Source of the DNA: Thermoplasmatales archaeon
GTDB taxonomy: Archaea; Thermoplasmatota; E2; DHVEG-1
Reading direction: 5' to 3'
NCBI GenBank assembly: GCA_020343515.1
Contig: CP070798.1
Location: 139,189-189,628 of the forward strand
DNA: 50,440 nucleotides
The position numbers and the translations under genes are program-made. Shown in pieces: positions 8,611 to 16,031 of the stretch; the first letter of the stretch is position 1; each line of letters begins with the position of its first letter. The notes beneath the pieces are model-generated. The model worked only from the letters and a program-made list of their open reading frames with translations, did no database searches and was not told where the DNA came from.

Positions 8611-9081
8611 ATGAATTGTCCATATTGTAACCATGTCGAGACCAAAGTAACCGACTCCCGCGATACCGGGAATTACACAATTCGTAGAAGACGAGAGTGC
8701 CTGAAATGCAATAGGCGATTTACTACATATGAGTATATTGAGATGTCGCCACTTTATGTCATTAAAAAAGATGGTAGAAGAGAAAAATTTGAGAGAAACA
8801 AAATCAAAAATGGACTAATGAAGGCACTTGAAAAACGTCCAATCAGCCATGATAAGATAGAAGAAATGCTTAACTCCATGGAAGAAAAAATAAGAAAAAA
8901 CGGTAAAGAGGAAATCGAAAGTTCAACTATAGGAGAATATGTAATGGAAACTCTGAAAGATACTGACCAAGTAGCCTACATACGGTTTGCCTCTGTTTAT
9001 CGATCATTTACTGACGTTACATCATTTGAAAAAGAAGTTAAAAATTTAATAGAACAATACAAAGGAGAGATAAAAAAATGA
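8611..9081 (+). CDS. nrdR: Transcriptional repressor NrdR
   Basis: NrdR senses the ATP/dATP ratio and represses ribonucleotide reductase genes. The N-terminal zinc ribbon has MNCPYC and CLKCNRRF (four Cys, DNA binding). An ATP-cone follows from about residue 46 (YVIKKDGRREKFERNKIKNG), and the C-terminus carries VAYIRFASVYRSF. At 156 residues it is standard length. The promoter holds two NrdR-like boxes, so autoregulation is likely. Its stop overlaps the nrdD start in an ATGA, which implies translational coupling. NrdR is best known from bacteria; its occurrence in archaea is patchy. Confidence 0.96.
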   Translation: MNCPYCNHVETKVTDSRDTGNYTIRRRRECLKCNRRFTTYEYIEMSPLYVIKKDGRREKFERNKIKNGLMKALEKRPISHDKIEEMLNSMEEKIRKNGKEEIESSTIGEYVMETLKDTDQVAYIRFASVYRSFTDVTSFEKEVKNLIEQYKGEIKK

Positions 9082-11219
9082 TACGCAAAATTAAGAAAAG
9101 AGATAGAAAAGTTGTCGATTTCAACCCAATAAAAATAACTGATGCAATTTGGAAGGCGGCGCAAGCGGTAGGCGGAAAGGATTACAAAAAATCAGTTGAA
9201 CTTACAGATAAAGTTCTAGAGAGATTAAAAAAAGAACTTAAAAAAGGTGAGATACCAACTGTTGAACAAGTACAGGATACAGTTGAGAAAACACTTATTG
9301 AAGAAGGCCATGCGAAGACAGCAAAGGCTTATATCCTATATAGAAAACAACATCAGGATATACGTGAAATTGGCGGATTGTTAAAAGACATAGACGTAGT
9401 GGATGGCTACCTCAGTATGATGGATTGGAAGGTAAAAGAGAACAGCAACATGAGCTACTCTCTACAAGGACTAAATGTATATGCCACAGAAAATATTATC
9501 TCTCATTATTGGCTTAACAAGATTTATCCTCCAGAAATTGGTGAGGCGCATGTTAAAGGTTGTTATCATATTCACGACCTCGGCACGCTCGGAGCGTACT
9601 GCGTGGGGTGGGATCTCAAAGACATACTACTAATGGGTTTCAAGGGAGTAGCAGGTAAAATTGAAAGTAAACCTGCTAAACACTTCAGTACTGCACTTAT
9701 GCAAATTGTAAACTATCTCTATACTCTTCAGGGCGAGGCAGCAGGTGCACAAGCACTATCAAACTTCGATAGCCTTTTAGCACCATTTATAAGATATGAT
9801 GGTCTCAAATACAAAGATGTTAAACAAGAAATGCAGAAATTCTTATTTAACATGAATGTTCCGACAAGGGTGGGCTTCCAGTCACCATTCTCCAACTGTA
9901 CTTTAGATCTCACTATTCCCAGCTATATGGCTGATGAACCTGTAATAATTGGTGGAGAACTAAAAGATGACAACTATAGTGATTTTGCAGATGAAATGGA
10001 CATGATCAACCAAGCCTTCGCAGAAGTCATGCTGGAAGGTGACGCTAAAGGTCGTCCTATGACGTTTCCGATTCCAACTTACAACATTACCAAAGATTTT
10101 AACTGGAATAATGATGGCTTGGATCCAATATGGGAGATGACTGCGAAGTATGGAAATCCATATTTTTCAAATTTTATCAACAGTGATATGAAACCAGATG
10201 ATGCTCGCAGTATGTGTTGCAGACTTAGGTTGGACAACAGGGAACTTCGGAAACGTGGAGGAGGATTATTTGGTGCAAACCCAAAAACTGGAGCTATAGG
10301 CGTAGTAACTATCAACATGCCACAAATTGGATACCTAGCAAAAGACGATAAAGATTTTTTTGAAAGGTTAGATCAATTAATGGACCTAGCTAAGCAAAGC
10401 CTGGAAATCAAAAGAGAAATTATAGAAAACCTAACACATAGTGGTCTACATCCCTACTCGCGGTTCTATCTTCAGGATGTGAAGAAAACCTTTGGTGAGT
10501 ACTGGAAAAATCATTTCTCCACTATCGGTTTGATTGGTATGAATGATGCCTTGCTTAACTTTATAAATAAAAGTATAGGCGATAAAGAGGGTAAAGCCTT
10601 TGCGGAAAAAATCCTAGATCATATGAGGGATAAGATGGCTGATTTTCAGGAGGAAACTGGTAATATTTTTAATCTTGAAGCGACGCCAGCCGAGGGGTGC
10701 TCGTACAGAATTGCCAGGGTTGATAAAGCACAGTATCCTGACATTCGTGCTTATAACCAGGAATTTTATGGTGATGGTGGAAAAGGTGTTGAACCCTACT
10801 ATACAAACTCTACTCAGCTTCCTGTCGGTTTTACAACTGATGTTTTTGAAGCACTGGATTTGCAGGATTCATTGCAGTCGAAGTACACTGGTGGTACAGT
10901 ACTGCATATCTATTTGGGCGAAGAACAACCTTCTATTGGGGCAGTAAAGAAACTAGTGCGTAAAATAGCAGAGAATTATTCACTTCCATATTATACCATT
11001 ACTCCGACATTTAGTGTCTGCCCAGATCATGGTTATATCCCTGGTAAACATCAGACCTGTCCAACATGTAAGGCCGAGGATAGAACCACTGAATGTGAAG
11101 TCTATTCTCGCGTAGTTGGTTATCTAAGACCGGTAAGTCAATGGAATCGCGGCAAGCAGCAAGAATTCAAAGATCGTAAAACCTTTAACATTATAAAAAA
11201 GAAAGTAATGGTTTCATAA
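9078..11219 (+). CDS. nrdD: Anaerobic (class III) ribonucleoside-triphosphate reductase
   Basis: NrdD makes dNTPs from NTPs using a glycyl radical, without oxygen. An N-terminal ATP-cone (about residues 1-95, KRDRKVVDFNPIKITDAIWKA) provides allosteric activity control. The active-site Cys is in SNCTLDL (about residue 274). Near the C-terminus, CPDHGYI and CPTC provide zinc ligands, and SRVVGYLRP carries the glycyl-radical Gly (about residue 681). The 713-residue length is normal. Its start overlaps nrdR by 4 bp and its stop overlaps nrdG by 1 bp, so the three genes form one operon controlled by NrdR. Confidence 0.97.
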   Translation: MIRKIKKRDRKVVDFNPIKITDAIWKAAQAVGGKDYKKSVELTDKVLERLKKELKKGEIPTVEQVQDTVEKTLIEEGHAKTAKAYILYRKQHQDIREIGGLLKDIDVVDGYLSMMDWKVKENSNMSYSLQGLNVYATENIISHYWLNKIYPPEIGEAHVKGCYHIHDLGTLGAYCVGWDLKDILLMGFKGVAGKIESKPAKHFSTALMQIVNYLYTLQGEAAGAQALSNFDSLLAPFIRYDGLKYKDVKQEMQKFLFNMNVPTRVGFQSPFSNCTLDLTIPSYMADEPVIIGGELKDDNYSDFADEMDMINQAFAEVMLEGDAKGRPMTFPIPTYNITKDFNWNNDGLDPIWEMTAKYGNPYFSNFINSDMKPDDARSMCCRLRLDNRELRKRGGGLFGANPKTGAIGVVTINMPQIGYLAKDDKDFFERLDQLMDLAKQSLEIKREIIENLTHSGLHPYSRFYLQDVKKTFGEYWKNHFSTIGLIGMNDALLNFINKSIGDKEGKAFAEKILDHMRDKMADFQEETGNIFNLEATPAEGCSYRIARVDKAQYPDIRAYNQEFYGDGGKGVEPYYTNSTQLPVGFTTDVFEALDLQDSLQSKYTGGTVLHIYLGEEQPSIGAVKKLVRKIAENYSLPYYTITPTFSVCPDHGYIPGKHQTCPTCKAEDRTTECEVYSRVVGYLRPVSQWNRGKQQEFKDRKTFNIIKKKVMVS

Positions 11220-11911
11220 TGAAAATCGGAGGATTTCAGAAAACAACGCTGCTCGATTTTCCCGATAAAGTTAGTGCGATTATCTGGACCATTGACTGTA
11301 ATTTCCGCTGTCCATTTTGCTACAATAAAAACCTTGTATTTGGTGAAGCAAACAGCATCTCAGAGGTAGAGGTTCTTTCTTTCCTAAAAGAACGTAAAGG
11401 ATTACTGGAGGGTCTGGTTGTTTCTGGTGGAGAACCACTTTTACAAGAAGACCTTATTAATTTTACAAATAAAGTAAAAAAACTAGGTTATCTCATAAAA
11501 ATTGATACGAATGGTACGTTCCCTAATCGGCTTAAAGAGCTTATCAATTACAAACTCATTGACTATGTATCAATGGATATTAAAGCACCGAAAAAGAAAT
11601 ACGATCAGCTTGCTGGTGTGAAGACAGACCTTTCTAAGATTGAAGAATCCATTGACCTGATAAAAAATCACGCTTCTGATTATGAATTTAAAACAACGTT
11701 TGCCCCAAGGCTTCTTTATAAAGAAGACATTATCGAGATTGCGAAATGGTTGGAGGGATCAGAACGTTTTTATCTTCAGCAGTTCAAGAATATTACACCA
11801 TTGGTTTCATCAAAATTTGATAACGTTGCACCCTATCCTAGAGAATACTTCATTGAAACATTAGATTTAGTTAAACCATTTATCAAAAACTGTTATGTTA
11901 GAGGAGTTTGA
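11219..11911 (+). CDS. nrdG: Anaerobic ribonucleotide reductase activating protein
   Basis: This radical SAM activase puts the glycyl radical on NrdD. CNFRCPFC (about residues 27-34) is the cluster-binding CxxxCxxC, and VVSGGEPLL is the SAM-binding GGE motif. The N-terminus KIGGFQKTTLLDFPDKVSA fits the longer NrdG/PflA-like subtype common in archaea and Thermotogales. At 230 residues it is longer than the short enterobacterial form. The TAATG overlap with nrdD implies coupled translation. It is the last gene of the operon; a possible terminator hairpin lies 51 bp downstream. Confidence 0.94.
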   Translation: MKIGGFQKTTLLDFPDKVSAIIWTIDCNFRCPFCYNKNLVFGEANSISEVEVLSFLKERKGLLEGLVVSGGEPLLQEDLINFTNKVKKLGYLIKIDTNGTFPNRLKELINYKLIDYVSMDIKAPKKKYDQLAGVKTDLSKIEESIDLIKNHASDYEFKTTFAPRLLYKEDIIEIAKWLEGSERFYLQQFKNITPLVSSKFDNVAPYPREYFIETLDLVKPFIKNCYVRGV

Positions 11912-11962
11912 ATATTAGAACAAAAATGAAGTAACCTAAGTTTGACGTGATATTTTCCAATT

Positions 11963-11986
11963 AGCTTTAGTTAACGATTCAAAGCT
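11963..11986 (+). terminator. Possible terminator hairpin after nrdG
   Basis: AGCTTT and AAAGCT form a perfect 6-bp stem around a 12-base loop, followed by GTTATTTTCCCC. It lies between nrdG and the next gene's promoter. The stem is weak and the T-run short, so this could be chance. Confidence 0.35.
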
Positions 11987-12058
11987 GTTATTTTCCCCTT
12001 GACTGGCATATAAATTTAAATACTAGAGGCTTTATAGTTTTATGAATGGGGGAAAGTG

Positions 12059-12892
12059 ATGATTAAGAATAAGTTGGTTAATAGAGGAATCACCTTTGCT
12101 GTAATTATTTTGTTCATTGGAATAAGCGTTCCATCAACTGGAAACATCAGCAAAGTATCCTCGGTATGTAAGTCTAACAATCCACCTTATGTTCCCAGCA
12201 ATCCTTATCCACCTAATGGTTCAACTAATGTTTCTATTTCGAGTTGTTTGCATTGGACGGGTGGTGACCCCGATGGTGATCTAGTAACTTATAATATCTA
12301 TTTTGGAAATACAAGCCCTCCTCCATTGGTGATAAGTAATATATCAATTACTTTCTTTTGCCCCGATGTTCTTGAACATAATACAACTTACTACTGGAAA
12401 ATCGTGGCTGAAGATGAACATGGTGCTAAATCCGAGGGGCCTCTATGGCATTTCACGACAGTGGTAGATGATGCTGAACTTGTATGTTGGGGAGAACTTA
12501 CATGGAATGACGTGAAACTAGGAGATACTGTTAGTGGAATGTTTTGGATAAGAAATAACGGCCGACATGGGACTCTTTATTGGCGGATTGATGAATGGCC
12601 ATCATGGGGCATTTGGGATTTTGGTTCGTTTTTTCCAAAAATCCCGCCTAGGCAATTTTGGATTGTATTCCTTAATGTGACTGCACCAAACCAAAAAAAT
12701 GCAAGCTTTACAGGCAGTGTTAAAGTAGTAAACATCTTAAATGAAGATGATTTTGGAATTATTAACGTCTCACTTACAACACAATCTTCATATGATTCAA
12801 TAATTCAAACTGAAAGTAAATTGGTTGAGGTTACAACAGAAATCTGTAGAATTCTAGGTGTGAGTTCGTATAATGTAAAGCTAGTAGAGTAG
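12059..12892 (+). CDS. Secreted surface protein with Fn3-like domain
   Basis: The protein (277 residues) opens with a positively charged stretch and a hydrophobic segment (about residues 10-27), a signal peptide. Residues about 45-135 form an Ig/Fn3-like unit of a type common in Thermoplasmata surface proteins: PPNGSTNVSISSCLHWTGGD, then DPDGDLVTYNIYFG, TTYYWKIVAEDEHGA and GPLWHFTT. A second beta-rich, Trp-rich domain follows (about 140-245). There is no recognisable enzyme motif and no C-terminal membrane anchor. Eight N-x-S/T sequons fit an exported archaeal glycoprotein. I chose ATG 12059 after GGGGGAAA; a GTG one codon earlier is also in frame. The precise function is unknown. Confidence 0.7.
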   Translation: MIKNKLVNRGITFAVIILFIGISVPSTGNISKVSSVCKSNNPPYVPSNPYPPNGSTNVSISSCLHWTGGDPDGDLVTYNIYFGNTSPPPLVISNISITFFCPDVLEHNTTYYWKIVAEDEHGAKSEGPLWHFTTVVDDAELVCWGELTWNDVKLGDTVSGMFWIRNNGRHGTLYWRIDEWPSWGIWDFGSFFPKIPPRQFWIVFLNVTAPNQKNASFTGSVKVVNILNEDDFGIINVSLTTQSSYDSIIQTESKLVEVTTEICRILGVSSYNVKLVE

Positions 12893-12919
12893 ATTTATAC
12901 ATATCCGATTAGTTGCGAG

Positions 12920-12965
12920 AGACTGAAAACCATGTTTACATTAAGTTAGACATGGAGACTGAAAA
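12920..12965. repeat. Direct repeats flanking a small inverted repeat
   Basis: AGACTGAAAA occurs at 12920-12929 and again at 12956-12965. Between the two copies, and touching both, is CCATGT, 14 bases, then ACATGG (12930-12955), a perfect inverted repeat. The layout resembles a target-site duplication around terminal inverted repeats, but the insert is only 26 bp. The rest of the 12893-13141 gap is AT-rich and shows nothing else. Confidence 0.45.
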
Positions 12966-13141
12966 GATTTATGAAACATCGAAATACGACAAACATCTTT
13001 GATTATGACAAATTCAAAATTGTGCTGAGGATAAAATCACTATATGGAAGTTTTTTTAAAAATCTTGCACCGTTTTCTACTTTGATAAAATTCTGGGTTT
13101 TGGGTAGAATAAGAAGTTATTTGAATATTTAATCTAGGCGC

Positions 13142-13636
13142 TTAGGATTTGTAAATTTTTTGCATTAGATATACATCTAAACGCTTGTCAAATTTTAAAC
13201 CAACTTCCCTCATAATTCCAATATGAAAGAATCCTACAGATTCATGAAGATGAACGCTTGTCTCATTGCCCTCTGTTATACGGGCAATCACTGTATGTAG
13301 GCCAGCCTTTTTGCCTTCTTGGATAATGGCTTCTAACAACTTCCTTCCAATTCCTTTCCCTTGATTTTTTTCCAGTATATAGAGTGAAAGTTCAGCGGTA
13401 TCAGAATACGCGCATCGATCAGACCATTCACTAAGAGATGCCCATCCAACAATAACGTCGTCTTGCTCTGCAACCAATATAGGGTTTTTTGGACCATGAT
13501 GCAAAAACCAGCTTTTTTGCTCGTCAAGAGTCTTTATCTTAGTATCAAACGTGGCCACTGTTTTGAGAATGGCTTCGTTATAGATATCAGTAATAGCAAC
13601 TATGTCCTCTAATTTCGCTTGCCTTATCTTTAACAA
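13142..13636 (-). CDS. GNAT acetyltransferase, phosphinothricin/methionine sulfone acetyltransferase-like
   Basis: The 164 residues follow the Pat/MddA subgroup of GNAT N-acetyltransferases: IRQAKLEDIVAITDIYNEAI at the start, WASLSEWSDRCAYSDTAELSLYI in the middle, and NQGKGIGRKLLEA, the pyrophosphate-binding loop for acetyl-CoA (Q-x-x-G-x-G). HLHESVGFFHIGIMREVGLKFDK is the family C-terminal block. Known members acetylate small amines such as methionine sulfone, methionine sulfoximine or phosphinothricin, which points to detoxification of glutamine-like amino acids. The actual substrate cannot be read from the sequence. It is divergent from the DUF1893 gene. Confidence 0.88.
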   Translation of the reverse strand: MLKIRQAKLEDIVAITDIYNEAILKTVATFDTKIKTLDEQKSWFLHHGPKNPILVAEQDDVIVGWASLSEWSDRCAYSDTAELSLYILEKNQGKGIGRKLLEAIIQEGKKAGLHTVIARITEGNETSVHLHESVGFFHIGIMREVGLKFDKRLDVYLMQKIYKS

Positions 13637-13746
13637 TCTAAACTCCCTTAATATCCTAATAACTTTTAGTTCTTTAAAAAACCAACTCCAGGTTTTTAAA
13701 TATTGGAAAAAGGGATTTAAAAACTATATTTTAGACCAGAAAAATC

Positions 13747-13765
13747 TATAGGGGTAGTACCTATA
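13747..13765. promoter_or_regulatory. Inverted repeat in the GNAT/DUF1893 intergenic region
   Basis: TATAGG, seven bases, then CCTATA make a 19-bp dyad about midway in the 222-bp divergent gap. It could be an operator for either gene. No regulator next door points to it, so the call is weak. Confidence 0.25.
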
Positions 13766-13858
13766 CAGCATACCATTTTATAGACAGTATGATAAGAAGA
13801 AATTTGGAAAAACCTTTCTCAAAAATGAAACCGAATTTGCTATCAGCTATTTTACTTA

Positions 13859-14329
13859 ATGACGTATAGCAGGATTTTTAAAGTGGTGTATTATTTTATT
13901 TTAGGAGGAATTATTATTCAAGATATAGATATAGTTCGAGAAATACTTACAGAATCGGAATATTCTATTGTCGTTGCGAAAAATGGCGCCATATTGGCTA
14001 AAAAACAAGGAGATGGAATCAGACCTATTATAGAGGCAATCGACGAACTTAAAAGAGATATGAAGGGTTCTACTGTGGGTGATAGAATCCTGGGAAAAGC
14101 CTCAGCGCTTCTCTGCGTCTACGCTAAGGTTGCCGGAGTCTATGCCCCACAGGCAACAAAAACGGCAATTGCAGTTTTGATACGTGCAGGTATACCTGGA
14201 CAGACAGATGAGCTTGTTCCATATATCAAAAGCAGATATGAGGATAATATTTGTCCCTTTGAAAGAATGCTTTCAGATATAGATTCTCCTGAGGAGGCAT
14301 ATAGAGTTTTGAAAAAAGCCATTAAGTGA
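13859..14329 (+). CDS. DUF1893 family protein
   Basis: The sequence from residue 22 onward (DIDIVREILTESEYSIVVAKNGAILAKKQGDGIRP, with long segments shortened here to key parts: SIVV-KNG, GDGIRP, DRILGKASALL, AVLIRAGIP, CPFERML) fits the DUF1893 family, whose solved bacterial member has a cytidine-deaminase-like fold without assigned activity. The ATG used is far from any ribosome site. A strong TTAGGAGG lies inside the frame at 13901-13908, and family proteins begin about where an ATT at 13916 would follow it by seven bases, so the true start may be that ATT. trxB follows 44 bp downstream, suggesting a shared transcript. Function unknown. Confidence 0.8.
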   Translation: MTYSRIFKVVYYFILGGIIIQDIDIVREILTESEYSIVVAKNGAILAKKQGDGIRPIIEAIDELKRDMKGSTVGDRILGKASALLCVYAKVAGVYAPQATKTAIAVLIRAGIPGQTDELVPYIKSRYEDNICPFERMLSDIDSPEEAYRVLKKAIK

Positions 14330-14373
14330 AACACAATAAAAAGACTAAATATTAGATAAGTGTTTGAGAGATT

Positions 14374-15294
14374 ATGGACTATGAGTTAGCGATTATTGGG
14401 GCAGGCCCAGCAGGCTATTCAGCTGGTATCTATGCGGTTAGATCTGGAATTAAAACCGTTGTTATTGATAAAAGCATCGGTGGGGGTCTCGCAAATGTCT
14501 CCCCAAAGATTGAAAACTATGCTGGTTTTGAATCAATCCCAGGTATGGAATTGATGGAAAAGATGAAACAACATGCGAGCAAATATGCCGATATTCATTT
14601 CAACGAGGAAGTAAAAAAAATAGAGAAAAACAACGATACATTCACAATTGAAACTAGCGAGAAAACATACATAGTTAAGGCTGTTCTTCTCTGCATGGGA
14701 ACTGAATATCAAAAACTCAATGCTCCCGGTGAAAAAGAGTTACAGGGAAAAGGTGTTTCCTATTGCGCAACCTGTGACGGGTTCTTTTTCAAAGGGAAAA
14801 AAGTTGCAGTTATCGGTGGTGGAAACTCGGCCTTAATAGAAGCCATTTTTTTGAAACAAATCGGATGCGAAGAAGTATATCTCATCCATAGACGAGACCA
14901 ATTACGTGCAGAGAAGGTATATGAGGATGAGGCACAAGCAAAACAAGTTCAGATGATGATAAACAAAGTTGTAGAAAAAATCTATGGAAAACAAAAGGTT
15001 GAACATCTTGATTTGAAAGATACAATGAATGGTGAAAAGTTGACTCTTAACGTTGACGGAGTGTTTATTTCTATTGGTGAGATGCCACAGAATGAACTAG
15101 CGAAAAGTTTAGGAGTAAAACTTGATGAACGGGGCTATGTTGTTACTGATAAACAGCAGCGAACAAATGTCAAAGGCGTGTATGCTGCTGGTGATATCAC
15201 TGGTGGGCTACGCCAAGTCATTACTGCATGTGCCGAGGGGGCGGTTGCTGCTCTTTCTTCGACTGAGGTTTTAGGCAAAAAGTATCCTTACTAA
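14374..15294 (+). CDS. trxB: Thioredoxin-disulfide reductase
   Basis: This FAD flavoprotein passes electrons to thioredoxin. IIGAGPAGYSAGIYA at the N-terminus binds FAD, CATC (residues 131-134) is the redox-active disulfide, VIGGGNSALIEA starts the pyridine-nucleotide domain, and GVYAAGDITGGLRQVITA is the C-terminal FAD motif. HRRDQLRAEKVY contains the HRR that usually binds the NADPH 2'-phosphate. At 306 residues it is the low-molecular-weight type. In a strict anaerobe it would serve NrdD or disulfide homeostasis and peroxide defence. No thioredoxin gene is visible in the window. Confidence 0.95.
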   Translation: MDYELAIIGAGPAGYSAGIYAVRSGIKTVVIDKSIGGGLANVSPKIENYAGFESIPGMELMEKMKQHASKYADIHFNEEVKKIEKNNDTFTIETSEKTYIVKAVLLCMGTEYQKLNAPGEKELQGKGVSYCATCDGFFFKGKKVAVIGGGNSALIEAIFLKQIGCEEVYLIHRRDQLRAEKVYEDEAQAKQVQMMINKVVEKIYGKQKVEHLDLKDTMNGEKLTLNVDGVFISIGEMPQNELAKSLGVKLDERGYVVTDKQQRTNVKGVYAAGDITGGLRQVITACAEGAVAALSSTEVLGKKYPY

Positions 15295-15359
15295 AGTTAT
15301 CCAACCCATAATTTAACAGATTTGTAACTGGTATAGAATATAAGACACCTGATATTGTC

Positions 15360-15800
15360 TCATTGGAGTGTTTCTATTTGTTTAAGTTTCTTGTTTTTTA
15401 TAAGCTCTATTAACCTATCTCCACTTTTTTTAACATGTATTGTCATGTCACCTGACATGGTTTCTGGTTGTATTCCTATAAACAACATTGTTTCTGCATG
15501 TCTTCTGAGATAATCCATAAGAACAGAGATAGGTATACCGTGAGTGCTGATGTGCATTCTTCCAATTTTTCCTTCTGGAACAATTCTTATTTCACCAGGC
15601 AACAGATTCATTTCAACTGCATCAATGATTATCAATTGTTTCGGTTTATATCGCTTTACAATAGAGGTATAGTTCTCAGGTACAGTCCCACAATCAATGA
15701 CAACAATATTTTCATCAGATTCTAGATTATCTGCAATGTAAGGACCAATTGCATCATCGCCTCCGTTTCTATTGCCAATGCACAATACCAGACAATCCAT
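15360..15800 (-). CDS. Hydrogenase maturation protease (HycI/HyaD family, M52)
   Basis: M52 peptidases clip the C-terminal extension from the large [NiFe] hydrogenase subunit after nickel insertion. Conserved features are GNRNGGDDAIGP near the start, the acidic residue in GTVPENYTS, IIIDAVEM (Asp) and ISTHGIPISVL (His), which supply the nickel-sensing ligands. The 146-residue length is typical. The large subunit encoded at 24296-25525 ends with DPCMSCTNR plus 30 residues, which is what such a protease would remove after Arg. It lies 6.4 kb upstream of hypE, on the opposite strand, and is the only candidate protease in the window. Confidence 0.88.
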   Translation of the reverse strand: MDCLVLCIGNRNGGDDAIGPYIADNLESDENIVVIDCGTVPENYTSIVKRYKPKQLIIIDAVEMNLLPGEIRIVPEGKIGRMHISTHGIPISVLMDYLRRHAETMLFIGIQPETMSGDMTIHVKKSGDRLIELIKNKKLKQIETLQ

Positions 15801-15874
15801 TGTTCACTCTAACATACTGAGATTAGATAAAATTTACGAAAAAAGGTAGTGGTGCAACTACTACTTATTATAAG

Positions 15875-15959
15875 CATGTTGCCTGCGACTTAAGCATTCG
15901 GCTGCCATGTTTGCCTGGCTGTTTAATCAAAAAATATCACTAATTTGGTTTTAGCCGAA
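15875..15959. other. Intergenic direct and inverted repeats (possible leader or operator)
   Basis: CATGTTGCCTG (15875-15885) recurs as CATGTTTGCCTG (15906-15917), starts 31 bp apart. TTCGGCT (15897-15903) pairs perfectly with AGCCGAA (15953-15959). The stretch is more GC-rich than its surroundings and lies between hycI and the metzincin-like gene at 16032. It could be a folded leader or a tandem binding site. Confidence 0.3.
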
Positions 15960-16031
15960 GGAATTCGATGAAGAGCAGCATTTAAATATCATACCGCTTA
16001 ATAAATATAGTAATAATTGGAAAATAATCAT

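Noticed and set aside
12893-13141. C/D-box small RNA suggested by two GACTGA elements
   Set aside because: No C box (TGATGA) stands at the needed place, so the repeat/inverted-repeat reading is preferred.
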